Positions 23,892 to 32,910 of a stretch of DNA of 64,000 bases are shown piece after piece. Every line of letters starts with the position of its first letter. Within the stretch, counting starts at the first letter, position 1. Source of the stretch: C-114 sp963719285 (GTDB lineage Bacteria > Chloroflexota > Limnocylindria > Limnocylindrales > CSP1-4); contig CAVRBO010000002.1 in NCBI GenBank assembly GCA_963719285.1, positions 62,001 to 126,000 on the forward strand, read 5' to 3'. The translations under genes were made by a program, and so were the position numbers. The notes under the pieces were generated by a model. That model was given only the letters and a program-made list of their open reading frames with translations, was not told where the DNA came from and made no database searches.

Positions 23892-24515
23892 TCAGCCGCT
23901 GACCCATGCGACGAACGAGAGGCTCGCATTTCGGTACGTGGCCGTGATCCGCCAGCACCCGGCGGTCGGGACGTCGATCCCCACGAGCATGGCCGACCCG
24001 AAGTCGGCTTCGGCGTTCGTACCGGGAGCCGGCGACGTGAACCGCTCGGGTCCGTCGAGTTGTTGTCCCGTGACAGTGATCGCCGGTTGGGGCTCGCGGT
24101 TGACGTTGAAGTCGGCGCTCCACCAGAACGTCTTCTGGACGAGGCCGTCGGGCCCGCGGGGCAGGCCGTACCAGACCTCGCCGCCGTGGCGCAGGATCGT
24201 CCAGAGTCGCGCGTCGCCATACCACTCCGAGTCGTAATAGGCGGGCAGGCGGGCCGGCGCCGGGTGACTGGCCAGTGGAACGAACGGAAGAGTTGGCTTC
24301 GTCAGGTGACAGGTCGACGGGACATGAGGCGCGGTGACCGCCGCGACGCTCGGAGGGGCGGTGTCGGCCGGCGTTGCTGAGGGGTTGGTGGGATTGGCGC
24401 TACTCGGGGACGACACCGACCCGAGTGCTCCCGGTGCCGTCCCCGTCACGCAGCCGATGAGTACGACGACGGCCAGCACTGGAAGCGCGAGCACGTGGAG
24501 CTGTCGCCTTGCCAT
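23892..24515 (-). CDS. secreted lipoprotein, unknown function
   Basis: A 207-residue lipoprotein: n-region MARRQLH, hydrophobic core VLALPVLAVVVLIGC with the lipobox Cys at residue 22, then a Ser/Thr/Pro/Ala-rich linker of about 45 residues and a compact domain with EWYGDARLWTILRHGGEVWY, TFWWSADFNVNREPQPAITV and GCWRITATYRNASLSFVAWV. The aromatic-rich C-terminal domain looks beta-sandwich-like. The ATG at 24515 is chosen because it places the signal peptide correctly. The linker style resembles that of the frameshifted lipoprotein at 24767-25965. Confidence 0.75.
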   Translation of the reverse strand: MARRQLHVLALPVLAVVVLIGCVTGTAPGALGSVSSPSSANPTNPSATPADTAPPSVAAVTAPHVPSTCHLTKPTLPFVPLASHPAPARLPAYYDSEWYGDARLWTILRHGGEVWYGLPRGPDGLVQKTFWWSADFNVNREPQPAITVTGQQLDGPERFTSPAPGTNAEADFGSAMLVGIDVPTAGCWRITATYRNASLSFVAWVSG

Positions 24516-24766
24516 CACGATATGTACACCGCCGGTCCCCGTTCCGTTCCCATTCTGTGCGACGTGCGGTGGGTAACTCGTTAGACCCGTGCCTTGTTCG
24601 CGGGCAATCGGCTGTCGAGTTGCGTCGTGGACCGCACGGCCGCGCCTTCGGGTCGGCCGCAGACGCAGGGCCATTGCGCGAACGACCGAAGACACCGCCA
24701 GTGACCTACTCCGCGACACGGGTCACCGTCCGGCTACGAGTGGCCCCACCGCTCGTGCCGGCGGCG

Positions 24767-25965
24767 TTACGGACAGGCCACCGTCGCCATTCGGTTCGTG
24801 CTCCAGTCGTAGTCGAAGCCGACTGGTCGCCAGAAGATCTGGGTCCCGTTCACGATGACTTGCGGTGCCTGGGTCGAGTCGGCGCTCGTCTGTAGCAACA
24901 ACGATGGCTCGGCCTGTCGCGACGGGAGGACCCACAGATGCTGCTGGTCGGTCCAAGCGAGGAAGCCGCTCCCCGCCACGACGGACCCCCACTCCATCGA
25001 CAGGGGGAAGGTCCTGGTGACGCCATTCGGATCGTACGTCACCACATCGGCGACCGCGACCGGGTCGTCTGCCGTCGCCTCCATCAGGAGGCGCGCAACC
25101 ACTGTCCCAGCCGAACTCGATGCCTGGCCGAGCAGGCGGGCCGGACTGATCCAATCTTGCGGAGTTGCCTTTCCATCCTTGAGCGTGATCGTCGTGGGCT
25201 GTGACAGCACTCTGCCGCTGCCTGGGTCGGTCCCAACCTGCATAGCGGCCGCGATCTGGCTCGTCGACAGGAGCGAGGGCCACCGCGCTTCTACGTCGAG
25301 TCGCTGCTCGGTCTTGGCACGCAAGTTCGCGATGTAGATTTGCTCGCCGGCCCGGTTCGGGCCGATCATCGCCGGGGCCGACCAGGTGGCGATGTCACCG
25401 AGCAGGGAGATGTCGCTCGCCCAGCCAGGCGCGGCCGGGCCGCCAGCCCAGGCATCGAAGGCGGCGACCTTGCGGATCGTGCCGGTCCGGCGGTCCACCG
25501 CGTACATCCGCCAGTCGGCGTGTTCGATAAGGAAGCCGACCTCCTCCCAGATGACCCAGTCGGCGTTCCCGGTCGCCATCCGATCTGGGAGGTCGCTGCT
25601 TCCTGGCTCTTGGCGACGGGACGCGCGACGACCTTGGTGACGGTGCCCGTCCCCGGATCGAAGAGGCTCAGCGTGTCGCCGACGCCGACGAAGTGCGACT
25701 GGAGCACGATCAACTCGCCGCGGTCGGTGATCCCGGCTACCGAACCGGAGAGGCTCGTCAGGCTGGCCGGTGCGGTCACCGGAACCGGGTCCGACAGGCG
25801 GCAGGACGTGGGATCGACCGACGGGAGCGTCGGGGCCGAAGTGATCGGCGCAGAAGTCGCAGCGGTCGGGACGGGTGTGTCAGCCGGGCTGGTCCTCGCG
25901 CCGGTCGACGACGGCGAGGGAGGCGACCCACACGCCGCAGCCATACACACGATGGCCGTCAGCAT
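24767..25965 (-). pseudogene. lipoprotein with beta-propeller-like domain, interrupted by one frameshift
   Basis: The first part (25965 down to about 25605) encodes MLTAIVCMAAAC (lipobox-like), a Ser/Thr/Pro-rich linker, and SLSGSVAGITDRGELIVLQS then FDPGTGTVTKVVARPVAKSQ. The second part, in the -1 frame, continues SSDLPDRMATGNADWVIWEE, MYAVDRRTGTIRKVAAFDAW, GEQIYIANLRAKTEQRLDV and, at the end, PQVIVNGTQIFWRPVGFDYD. Both parts read as one about 400-residue lipoprotein with WD/propeller-like strands. The break near 25600 fits loss of one base. Either a recent pseudogene or an assembly error. The signal peptide has an unusually short n-region, so translation might start upstream at a non-standard codon. 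Confidence 0.7.
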
Positions 25966-26154
25966 CGCAATTGCGCGCGGGCGACGCCATGTGCCCTCGC
26001 GCGCGCCGCACGCGATTGCGAGGCCAGCCAGCCCGATGGCGTCGCCATCCGCGTCACCCCCGTTTGCCGGACGCCGTCGAGTGTCCGACTCCTTGGAGCG
26101 TCGTGCCGTTCCCTGGTGAAGTCAAGGGCCAGCCCGCCCGGCGAAGGTGATGGT

Positions 26155-28185
26155 TCACGCGGTCGCCAGCGCCCGCCGTCGGCGCGCGGCCCCGGCGCGA
26201 GCGAGTTCTGGCTGGCGCTCCCTGAAGCACCTCGGGCAGTTGGTCTGCTGCTTCGTGCGCGAGAAGATGTAGGCGGGCAACTCGTGGCCCTTTCCGCATC
26301 GCCACCAGGCGCGGCGACCGGAGCCCGGGAGCACCTCGTACGCGCGAAGTGAGCGGTTCTTCGTGGGATGCCATTCGCCGGTGATCTCCCCGAACAGCGC
26401 CGCGAGCGACTCCTTCGGATGGACACGCACGCCCATGCAGAACGGGCACCGATGGCCGCCGTTGAATTGGTCGAAGATCCGGGCGGTCCAGACGTGGTCC
26501 GGGTCGAGCGCGCAGCGCCAGACCACGCGGTCCTTCTTGCTGGCGGGCGTCGCGGCCGGGTCCTTGTCCGGGTTCAGGCTCCAGTCCCACTCTGCGAGGG
26601 CGGCCGGGAAGTCGGCGACCATCTTGCCCCGCGTGGACTGCCTGGCCCGCCGGCCGACGCGTCGTCCGCGGTGGAGCGGCGAGAGGCCGGCCTGCTGGCG
26701 GCGCGCCTCGCCCTCCTGGAGCCGCCGGAGGCGTTCGATCGCCTTGCGCCGTCGCGCATCTACACGTTCGCGGGCCTCTTGTCGCTCGTCGCACTCATGG
26801 ACGAGGCGCGGTAGCGATCGGTCCTCGTCGGGGTCCTGGCACGCTCGCCAATCCTCGACACCGGAGCGATTGGCCCGCTCGGCGAAGTGGGTGCGGAGGA
26901 GACCCGCGTAGCGGGCTTCGCGCGCCTCGGCGCGCAACTGGAGGGTCATGAGCCCGAGAACCCGATTCAGGCGGGCCACGTTCGTCATCCGCCCCGCCCG
27001 CGGTTCGACGTGCTTGCCGAGGAACTCGCGGATCACGCCCTCGACGTTGCCGGAGCCGACCGGCCGGCCGCGGAACTTGTCGGCCAACTCCCACTGGACG
27101 CGAATGAGCGGCTCGTTGGTCGCGAGCCAGCCTCGCAGCTGCACCTTCTCGGCGGGGATGTGCTCCTCGACGAGGGCCAGGAATGCCGCCCACTCCTCCG
27201 GCCCGCGCTGGCACGTCTGGATCGCGGCGAAAACGGGTGCGCCTCGAACTCCTGGACCGGCTGGTTGTACGGCCAGAGGGCGCGTCGGGGCACGCGCTTC
27301 TCGGGGTTCTTGATCCGCACCGCCGAGGGGATGCCGTCGAGGAGCGCGCGGTCCCGCATGAGCCGCATGAGGTGATCCCGTGACCGGAAGAGGATGGCCT
27401 TCGGCCAGGTCTCCTTGACGGCCTTCGCGATCGCGTCGTCGAGGTCGGCCTCGATCCACTCCGGTTCGCCCGTGAGCGAGGCGAAGAACGCCTTCCAGCA
27501 GTCGGAATCCTTGCCGCCCTGGACCTGCATGAGGACCGGGACGCCGCGCCGGGCGGTGTGGTCGATGGCGACGAGGATCTCGCCGGCCTCGAGATTGCCG
27601 ACCTTCTCGCCCTTGCGGTAGCCGCGGGTCCGGAGCGGGAGCGAGTCGATGGCGATGAACCGCGGCCACGCGGTCGGGGTGAGCGGCCCGAGGATCACAT
27701 CGGCGTACGCATCGACGTATTCGGCGGCGAGGTGACCTTCCCGGCTCGTCTGCCCCACGTCGATGTGGCGACGTGCTCACGCGAGGTGCGGAAGATCGCC
27801 TGGCGCATCGCCATCGAGGCCCAGCGGAACGTGTCGCCCTCGCCGACGCGGGTGAGCGCCGCGGCGATCTCGGTGTGGCCGTACAGGAAGTCTGCCCCGG
27901 TCTTCGTGCCCTCGTGCCGCTCGAGCACGTGCTCGCAGCGTGGGCACGCCTGGCCGGAGTCGGGGTGACGGTCCGTCGGGGTCCGGACGGGGATCGGCAG
28001 GGTGACCACGTGTCCGCGCGTTCCCGCGGGCGTCATGCAGCGATAGCGCGGGCGGCGGTGGAAGGTGCTCCAGCCCATGGTGAAGCCGTCGAGTTGGACG
28101 TTGCTCTCGGGGTGCTCCGGGCAGACGGGCCGGAAGTTGTTCGTCGTGGCCGCCCCCGCTTGCGGGGTGCGACCGTTGTCGCCAT
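26155..28185 (-). pseudogene. DDE-transposase-like protein with AT-hook, zinc fingers and C-terminal tandem zinc ribbons; three frameshifts
   Basis: Read across three -1 frame changes (near 28150, 27765 and 27230) this gives about 677 residues. Order: MATTVAPRKRGRPRRTT with an AT-hook-like RKRGRPRR; zinc-finger Cys pairs (FRPVCPEHPE, QACPRCEHVLERHEG); GHTEIAAALTRVGEGDTFRW; a DDE core with WPRFIAIDSLPLRTRGYRKG, EWIEADLDDAIAKAVKETWP then ILFRSRDHLMRLM, and RPVGSGNVEGVIREFLGK; then two copies of a DUF4379-like zinc ribbon (LAEWDWSLNPDKDP with VVWRCALDPDHVWTA and HRCPFCMG; GEWHPTKNRS with AWWRCGKGHELPAYIFSRTK and CPRCFRER). Catalytic layout resembles Mutator/ISL3-type transposases. The last break lies in a run of four A on the plus strand. 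No convincing terminal repeats. Confidence 0.75.
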
Positions 28186-28250
28186 GTCTCCAGTGAACCA
28201 CGGCGGCGCGTTACCGGTACACGGCGGGTCAACGGCGAGTCGGCCGTGCC

Positions 28251-29915
28251 TCAGAACGAGACGGAGAGCGACTGGCTCGTGAGGTACAGGCCGGCGACGA
28301 CCACCACGAGCGCCGCCGCGAGCGGGAGCATGTCCCACGCGCGGCCGAGCGACGAGCTGCGCGGCCACCGCTCGATGAACCGGCTGGCGTAGACGAGGGC
28401 CAGGCCGATGCCCGCGAGCACGACCGCCATGCCGGCGCCGAAGGCGACCACCAGCACGAGGCCGTAGCCCGCGCGGCCGGCCGCGAGCGAGCCGAGGAGC
28501 AGCAGCAGGGCTGACGCCGATGGGACGAGGCCGCCGGCGAGGCCGAGGGCGAACAGGCTCCGCCACGTCAGGTCGGCGCGGGTCGGAACGTGGGTATGGC
28601 GGATCTCGCCGTGACCGTGCCCGCCGGGGGTTATCGCGACCGCGAGCTCGTGCCCAGGATCCCCGGTCGACCGCGCGCGCCGCAAGATCCGCACCCGCCC
28701 CACGACCAGCCAGCAGCCGATCCCCACGACCGTCGCGCCGGAGGCGACCCCCAGGATCGGGTAGAGCCGTTCGGGCGGGATCACCTGCGCCGCGAAGAGC
28801 GCGACCACCGCCAGGGCGAGCACCCCGACGGTGTGCGAGACGGTCACCGTGAGCCCGAGCGCCACGGCGTGACGGGCCGATCCGCGCGACCCCACGAGGT
28901 ACGCGGCCATCACGGTCTTGCCGTGTCCGGGCGAGATGGCGTGGATCGCCCCCGATCCGGCGGCCAGCAACAACGAGCCGATGAGCGCGAGCGGACTCAG
29001 GTCCTTCGTCTCGAGGAGTCCGGCGATCTGGTCCTGGATCCCGCCCGGCACGGCTCCGGCCGGGACACTGGCCGAACCGGGCAGCGCCGTCGGGACCGGC
29101 GCCGCAGAGCCGTCCGGGAGGTTCACCGATCCGATCCCGACCGGCGTCGGGCTTGCCGGTGACGTGGCTGCCGGCGGGGATGGCTGGGCCACGTCCGGGA
29201 GCGGGCTCGCGTCGGGCGCCGTGAAGGGGGGCAGCGCCAGGCCTCCGGCCTTGACGCGGAACGTCACCCCGGTGACGGCCGGAGGGTGGGCGATCATCGA
29301 TGCCGGGTAAGCGGTCAACCGGACGCTGCCCAGGTCGATGGACAGATCGGCCGAGCTCTGCCGGCCGTCCGCTCCGATCACCGACCCGTCCGATACGGTC
29401 GTGCCCTCACCCAGGACCCGGATCTCGCGCCAGCCGATCCGTTGAGCGAACGACCCGTCCTCGAAGGTCACGCTCACGCCGTTCTCGAGGCCCGAGATCG
29501 GCGCCGTGTACTCGCAGACGGTCCGCATCGTCGACAATCCGGCCGCGCCCGGAGGCATGGAGATCCCGGCCGCGAACGCGACGAGCGGCTCGACCGTCCC
29601 GTCGACCGTGAGGTGGAGCGAACCGGAGAGCCGAGCGCAGGCGACCAGCCGCTCCGCCTCGATCTCGTCGTCGCTCACCGACCCGTCGCCATCCGTGTCC
29701 AGGCGCTGGCGCTCGGTGAACGTCGGCAGCTCGGCCTCGTCGATGACGATGTCGAGGCTGATCGCGCGCGGCGAGACCCGCAGGCCGGCGTAGTGGTTGA
29801 TCGTGAAGTTGCCGAGCGGGTGGGCGAGCGCCACGGCGGGGCCGCACAGCACCGCCACGAATGCGAACGCGGCGGCACCAAGGAGCCGTCCCCGAGTGGC
29901 GCGCGGAACCTTCAC
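28251..29915 (-). CDS. NicO/RcnA-like metal exporter with extracytoplasmic EF-hand domain
   Basis: A 554-residue protein. A signal peptide (LLGAAAFAFVAVLCGPAVAL, then AHPLGNFTINHYAG) is followed by an exported domain of about 290 residues with a textbook EF-hand loop DTDGDGSVSDDE. A Pro/Ser/Thr-rich linker leads to a C-terminal NicO-type transporter with about six spans, including AIHAISPGHGKTVMAAYLVG, GLTVTVSHTVGVLALAVVAL, and a His-rich cytosolic loop GGHGHGEIRHTHVPTRA expected to bind metal. Likely exports nickel or cobalt. The GTG at 29915 has GGAGGGC 4 nt upstream. Divergent from tmk. Confidence 0.85.
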   Translation of the reverse strand: MKVPRATRGRLLGAAAFAFVAVLCGPAVALAHPLGNFTINHYAGLRVSPRAISLDIVIDEAELPTFTERQRLDTDGDGSVSDDEIEAERLVACARLSGSLHLTVDGTVEPLVAFAAGISMPPGAAGLSTMRTVCEYTAPISGLENGVSVTFEDGSFAQRIGWREIRVLGEGTTVSDGSVIGADGRQSSADLSIDLGSVRLTAYPASMIAHPPAVTGVTFRVKAGGLALPPFTAPDASPLPDVAQPSPPAATSPASPTPVGIGSVNLPDGSAAPVPTALPGSASVPAGAVPGGIQDQIAGLLETKDLSPLALIGSLLLAAGSGAIHAISPGHGKTVMAAYLVGSRGSARHAVALGLTVTVSHTVGVLALAVVALFAAQVIPPERLYPILGVASGATVVGIGCWLVVGRVRILRRARSTGDPGHELAVAITPGGHGHGEIRHTHVPTRADLTWRSLFALGLAGGLVPSASALLLLLGSLAAGRAGYGLVLVVAFGAGMAVVLAGIGLALVYASRFIERWPRSSSLGRAWDMLPLAAALVVVVAGLYLTSQSLSVSF

Positions 29916-30009
29916 ATGCCCTCCGTCTCGGGTGCCCTCACCGAGTATCGCCCAAGGGTTCGCTCCGGGCCCGGGCCGGACGATCCGCGATCCGGGCAAT
30001 GCCAGCCGG

Positions 30010-30015
30010 TACACT
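30010..30015 (+). promoter_or_regulatory. -10 element TACACT, leaderless tmk
   Basis: TACACT ends 6 nt before the GTG at 30022; the sequence downstream (CGGGCCGTG) closely matches the darA promoter region. Confidence 0.5.
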
Positions 30016-30021
30016 CGGGCC

Positions 30022-30681
30022 GTGACCACGCGCCCCGTGCCCGATCTCCGAGGCCGTTTCATCACCCTCGAGGGGCCCGAGGGATCCGGCAAGACCAGCC
30101 AGGCGGAGGTCCTGCGGGAGCATCTCGCTGCCGGCGGGTCGGGCGTCGTCCTCACCCGCGAACCCGGCGGCACCGCCCTCGGGGAGCGTGTCCGGGCGAT
30201 CCTGCTCGAGACCGCGGTCGCCGGCGGCCCCGGCGGTGCCCCGGACCCGCGCACCGACGCGTTGCTCTTCAACGCCGCACGCGCCCAGCTCGTCGCCGAG
30301 GTGATCGCCCCCGCCCTCGCTCGCGGCAACGTCGTCGTGTGCGCCCGATTCGCCGACTCGACGCTCGCCTACCAGGGCTACGGCGACGGCCTGCCGCGCG
30401 ACGAGCTACGGATGCTGGAGCGGTTCGCGACCGGCGGCCTCCGGCCCGACCTGACGATCGTGCTCGACCTGCCGCCCGAGGTCGGCCTGGCCAGAAAGTC
30501 GGGCGCCGAAGTGACCCGGTTCGAGGCGGGCTTCGACCTCAAGTTCCACGAGCGCGTCCGGGCCGGCTTCCTCGCCCTTGCGGCCGCCGAGCCCGACCGC
30601 TTCGTCGTCATCGACGCGACGCAGTCCTTCGACGTGGTCTCCGATGCGATCGTCGTGGCGGTCGCCGAGCGGCTGACGTAG
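30022..30681 (+). CDS. tmk: thymidylate kinase
   Basis: Phosphorylates dTMP to dTDP for DNA synthesis. 219 residues, normal length. P-loop FITLEGPEGSGKTSQAEVL, the DR(Y/F)-type substrate motif as VVCARFADSTLAYQGYGDGL, EPGGT in LTREPGGTALGERVRAI, and the lid region DLPPEVGLARKSGAEVTRFE. ATCC: the usual Asp in DRY is Ala here (ARF). The GTG at 30022 is set by the TACACT element 6 nt upstream. In many Gram-positives tmk is next to the c-di-AMP receptor gene; here that gene is 1.3 kb downstream with a GGDEF gene between. Confidence 0.95.
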   Translation: MTTRPVPDLRGRFITLEGPEGSGKTSQAEVLREHLAAGGSGVVLTREPGGTALGERVRAILLETAVAGGPGGAPDPRTDALLFNAARAQLVAEVIAPALARGNVVVCARFADSTLAYQGYGDGLPRDELRMLERFATGGLRPDLTIVLDLPPEVGLARKSGAEVTRFEAGFDLKFHERVRAGFLALAAAEPDRFVVIDATQSFDVVSDAIVVAVAERLT

Positions 30682-30810
30682 CTCCCGGTGCCACGCGGGG
30701 GCCAGCTCGGCTCCCAGCGATCTCGGCTCCCGGCGATGCCTGGGCCGTTCCGCTCCGGTGGCCGTGATCGTCTCCCGCGGGAACGCCCGAGGCGGGTCTC
30801 GTGAACGGGC

Positions 30811-31839
30811 TCAGCCCGCTTCGATCGCGGCGACCTCCATCGTGCCGCCACCCGAGGTCCGGGCGCGTCCGAGTGCCGCGTCCGCGGCGCTCAGCAGGTC
30901 GTCCGCCGTGGTCCCATCGGTCGGGAAGCGGGCGATCCCGGCCGACACGGTGATCGGGTGGCCGCCCACCGATTCGAGGGCGGCGATGCCGTCCAGGATC
31001 CGCCGGGCGACCAGCGCGCCGGCGGCACCCGGGGCGATGACGACGAACTCGTCGCCGCCGTAGCGGGCGACCGTATCGACCAGGCGGACCGATTCGGCCA
31101 GCACGGACGCCACCGAGCGGAGGATGTCGTCGCCGGTCTGGTGGCCCTGCTCCAGGTTCATCGCCGCGAAATCGTCGACGTCGAAGATGGCGACCGAGAC
31201 CTCACTGCCCTGGCGGCCGGCGCGGGCGAGCTCGAGCTCGAGCACACGGGCGAAGGTCCGCTGGTTGGCCAGGCCCGTCAGAGGGTCGGTGTGGGCCATC
31301 CGCTCGAACCACTCGGACCGTTCCGCGACCATCGTCGCCAGGCGATGGCGGTCGATCGCGACCGCGCACAGCGCGGCGACGGAGTCCAGGAGCGCCTGAT
31401 CCTCGGCCGTCTCTTCGTGCGCCTCGTCCCACGCGACGGCGAGCACGCCGAGCGGCAGCTCGACCCCGCCACGCGCGATGAGGAGCGGCCGGATGGAGGC
31501 CGCCGCGACACCGGCCGCCGCCACGAACGCACCCTCCGTCGCCACGACCGTCACCCGATCGCGGGCGACGGCACCAACGGCGTCGCCATCCGCGTCGAGG
31601 GCGTCCTCGACCGCCGAACGATGCGCGGCGTCCAGGCCGATCGTCACCGCCAGCTGGAGGCCTGCCCGGTCCGGATCCTGGAGGTAGACGGCCGCGACGG
31701 GTGCGCCCACGGACGTGCCGGCGAGCGACAGCAACCGGCCAAGTCCGGCGTCGAGGTCATCCGTCTGGGCGAGGGCGGCGGCGACCCCGGCAAGGATGGA
31801 GGTCGGGCTGTGGGACGCGGTCCCCGGTTCGTGTGTCAC
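30811..31839 (-). CDS. GAF-GGDEF diguanylate cyclase
   Basis: A 342-residue protein: an N-terminal GAF-like sensor domain (about residues 10-170) and a GGDEF domain from TDPLTGLANQRTFARVLELE. The active site is intact (RYGGDEFVVIAPG), and the inhibitory RxxD site is present at the right distance as RLVD before TVARYGGDEF, so product feedback is expected. It would make c-di-GMP from two GTP. Soluble, no TM. The GTG start at 31839 is tentative. It is inserted, on the opposite strand, between tmk and the c-di-AMP receptor gene. Confidence 0.92.
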   Translation of the reverse strand: MTHEPGTASHSPTSILAGVAAALAQTDDLDAGLGRLLSLAGTSVGAPVAAVYLQDPDRAGLQLAVTIGLDAAHRSAVEDALDADGDAVGAVARDRVTVVATEGAFVAAAGVAAASIRPLLIARGGVELPLGVLAVAWDEAHEETAEDQALLDSVAALCAVAIDRHRLATMVAERSEWFERMAHTDPLTGLANQRTFARVLELELARAGRQGSEVSVAIFDVDDFAAMNLEQGHQTGDDILRSVASVLAESVRLVDTVARYGGDEFVVIAPGAAGALVARRILDGIAALESVGGHPITVSAGIARFPTDGTTADDLLSAADAALGRARTSGGGTMEVAAIEAG

Positions 31840-31955
31840 TCGTCACCCCTGGCGGTCGATCGGCGCGCTTCGATGGACACAGAGTAACCCCCCGCTTTCG
31901 GCGCTTCTCGGCCCTCCGGAGCGTCCGCCCGTCCGGCCGCGCTCGCGGGTGCGCC

Positions 31956-31961
31956 TATACT
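31956..31961 (+). promoter_or_regulatory. -10 element TATACT, leaderless c-di-AMP receptor gene
   Basis: TATACT (5 of 6 consensus) ends 6 nt before the GTG at 31968; no Shine-Dalgarno between. Near-identical to the tmk start region. Confidence 0.55.
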
Positions 31962-31967
31962 CGGGCT

Positions 31968-32297
31968 GTGAAGCTCGTGGTCGCCATCGTCCACAACGAG
32001 GATGCCGGCGCACTCGTCGACGCGCTGCTCGAGAAGCAGTACCGGGCGACGCGCCTGCATTCGTCGGGCGGGTTCCTCAAGCAGTCGAACGCGACGATCC
32101 TGCTCGGCGTCGAAGAGCCGGCCGTGGATGAGGTGATGGAGATCATCGCCGCGAACTGCAAGGCCCGGACCCAGGTGGTCAACCCGATGCCGCCGATCAT
32201 GGAGCCGGGCGAGTTCTTCATGCCCTATCCGCTCGAGGTCGAGGTCGGCGGCGCGACGGTCTTCGTCCTCCCCGTCGAGCGCGTCGAGCGGCTCTGA
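31968..32297 (+). CDS. darA: cyclic-di-AMP receptor (DarA/PstA-like PII-like protein)
   Basis: A 109-residue PII-like protein of the YaaQ/DarA/PstA family that binds c-di-AMP as a trimer. Features: KLVVAIVHNEDAGALVDALL, YRATRLHSSGGFLKQSNATI then LLGVEEPAVDEVMEII, and the C-terminal strand EVEVGGATVFVLPVERVERL. The TRLxSxGGFL segment contributes to the ligand pocket in known family members. Leaderless GTG start. The downstream DinB-like gene starts 16 bp later, so the transcript may continue into it. No c-di-AMP cyclase lies in the window. Confidence 0.93.
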   Translation: MKLVVAIVHNEDAGALVDALLEKQYRATRLHSSGGFLKQSNATILLGVEEPAVDEVMEIIAANCKARTQVVNPMPPIMEPGEFFMPYPLEVEVGGATVFVLPVERVERL

Positions 32298-32313
32298 ACC
32301 GGCCCCGACGGGG

Positions 32314-32910
32314 ATGACCCACTGGCTCCGGGAGCTCGAGCCGAGCGCCCCGGACATCGTCTCGGCGTATGACGGCATCGAGGCCGAACGGTTCATCTCG
32401 GTCCGGCGCGAGGTCCGCCGGCGGGCCGGGCCGGGCAGCGCGGATGGCATCGTCGTCCAGCTCGCCGCCGTCGCCGATGTCCTGTCCGCGATCGTGACGC
32501 GCCTCCCCGAGGCGGCGTTCGCGGCGCCCGGCGGCGAGGAGGACTGGACCGTCGCCGAGGCGATCGGCCATGACATCGCAGCGCGCGAGGGTCTTGCCTA
32601 TGCCGGCGGCCTCGCCGCCTCGGGTCGCTGGCCGGCCGCGGCAGGACCGGTGGTCCCAGGCGTGCCCGGTCCCGCGGACGCCTCGCGGGAGCGGCTCCTC
32701 GCCGGTATCGCGCGGAGCCAGAAGATCGTCGCCCGCGCGGCGCGCTCGATCGCCGGGCACGAAGCGGACCCGTGCCCACTCGTCCATCCACTCGTGGGGC
32801 GGCTCCGGTGCGGGGAGTGGCTGCTGTTCGCCGGGGTCCACGACCTGATGCACCTCGACCAGCTCCACCGGCTCGAGGCGGGGTTGCTCGCCGGCTCGCG
32901 GCCGGCCTGA
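32314..32910 (+). CDS. DinB-like four-helix-bundle protein
   Basis: A 198-residue helical protein like the DinB/YfiT group of metal-binding four-helix bundles. Helices include QLAAVADVLSAIVTRLPEAA and WTVAEAIGHDIAAREGLAYA; the metal-ligand-type His residues are at GHDIAARE and in FAGVHDLMHLDQLHRLEAG near the C-terminus. Function unknown; relatives act in thiol-dependent detoxification. It sits between darA and the NUDIX gene; its TGA overlaps the next ATG (TGATG). Confidence 0.75.
   Translation: MTHWLRELEPSAPDIVSAYDGIEAERFISVRREVRRRAGPGSADGIVVQLAAVADVLSAIVTRLPEAAFAAPGGEEDWTVAEAIGHDIAAREGLAYAGGLAASGRWPAAAGPVVPGVPGPADASRERLLAGIARSQKIVARAARSIAGHEADPCPLVHPLVGRLRCGEWLLFAGVHDLMHLDQLHRLEAGLLAGSRPA

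Noticed and set aside
27225..27240. Programmed -1 frameshifting at the run of four A (plus strand) in the transposase-like gene
   Set aside because: No canonical slippery heptamer, and two further frameshifts of the same kind occur elsewhere in the gene, so decay or sequence error is simpler.
26151..28200. GGTTCAC at the 3' end and GTGAACC at the 5' end of the transposase-like gene as terminal inverted repeats
   Set aside because: Only 7 bp match, the similarity does not extend in either direction, and no flanking target duplication is visible.
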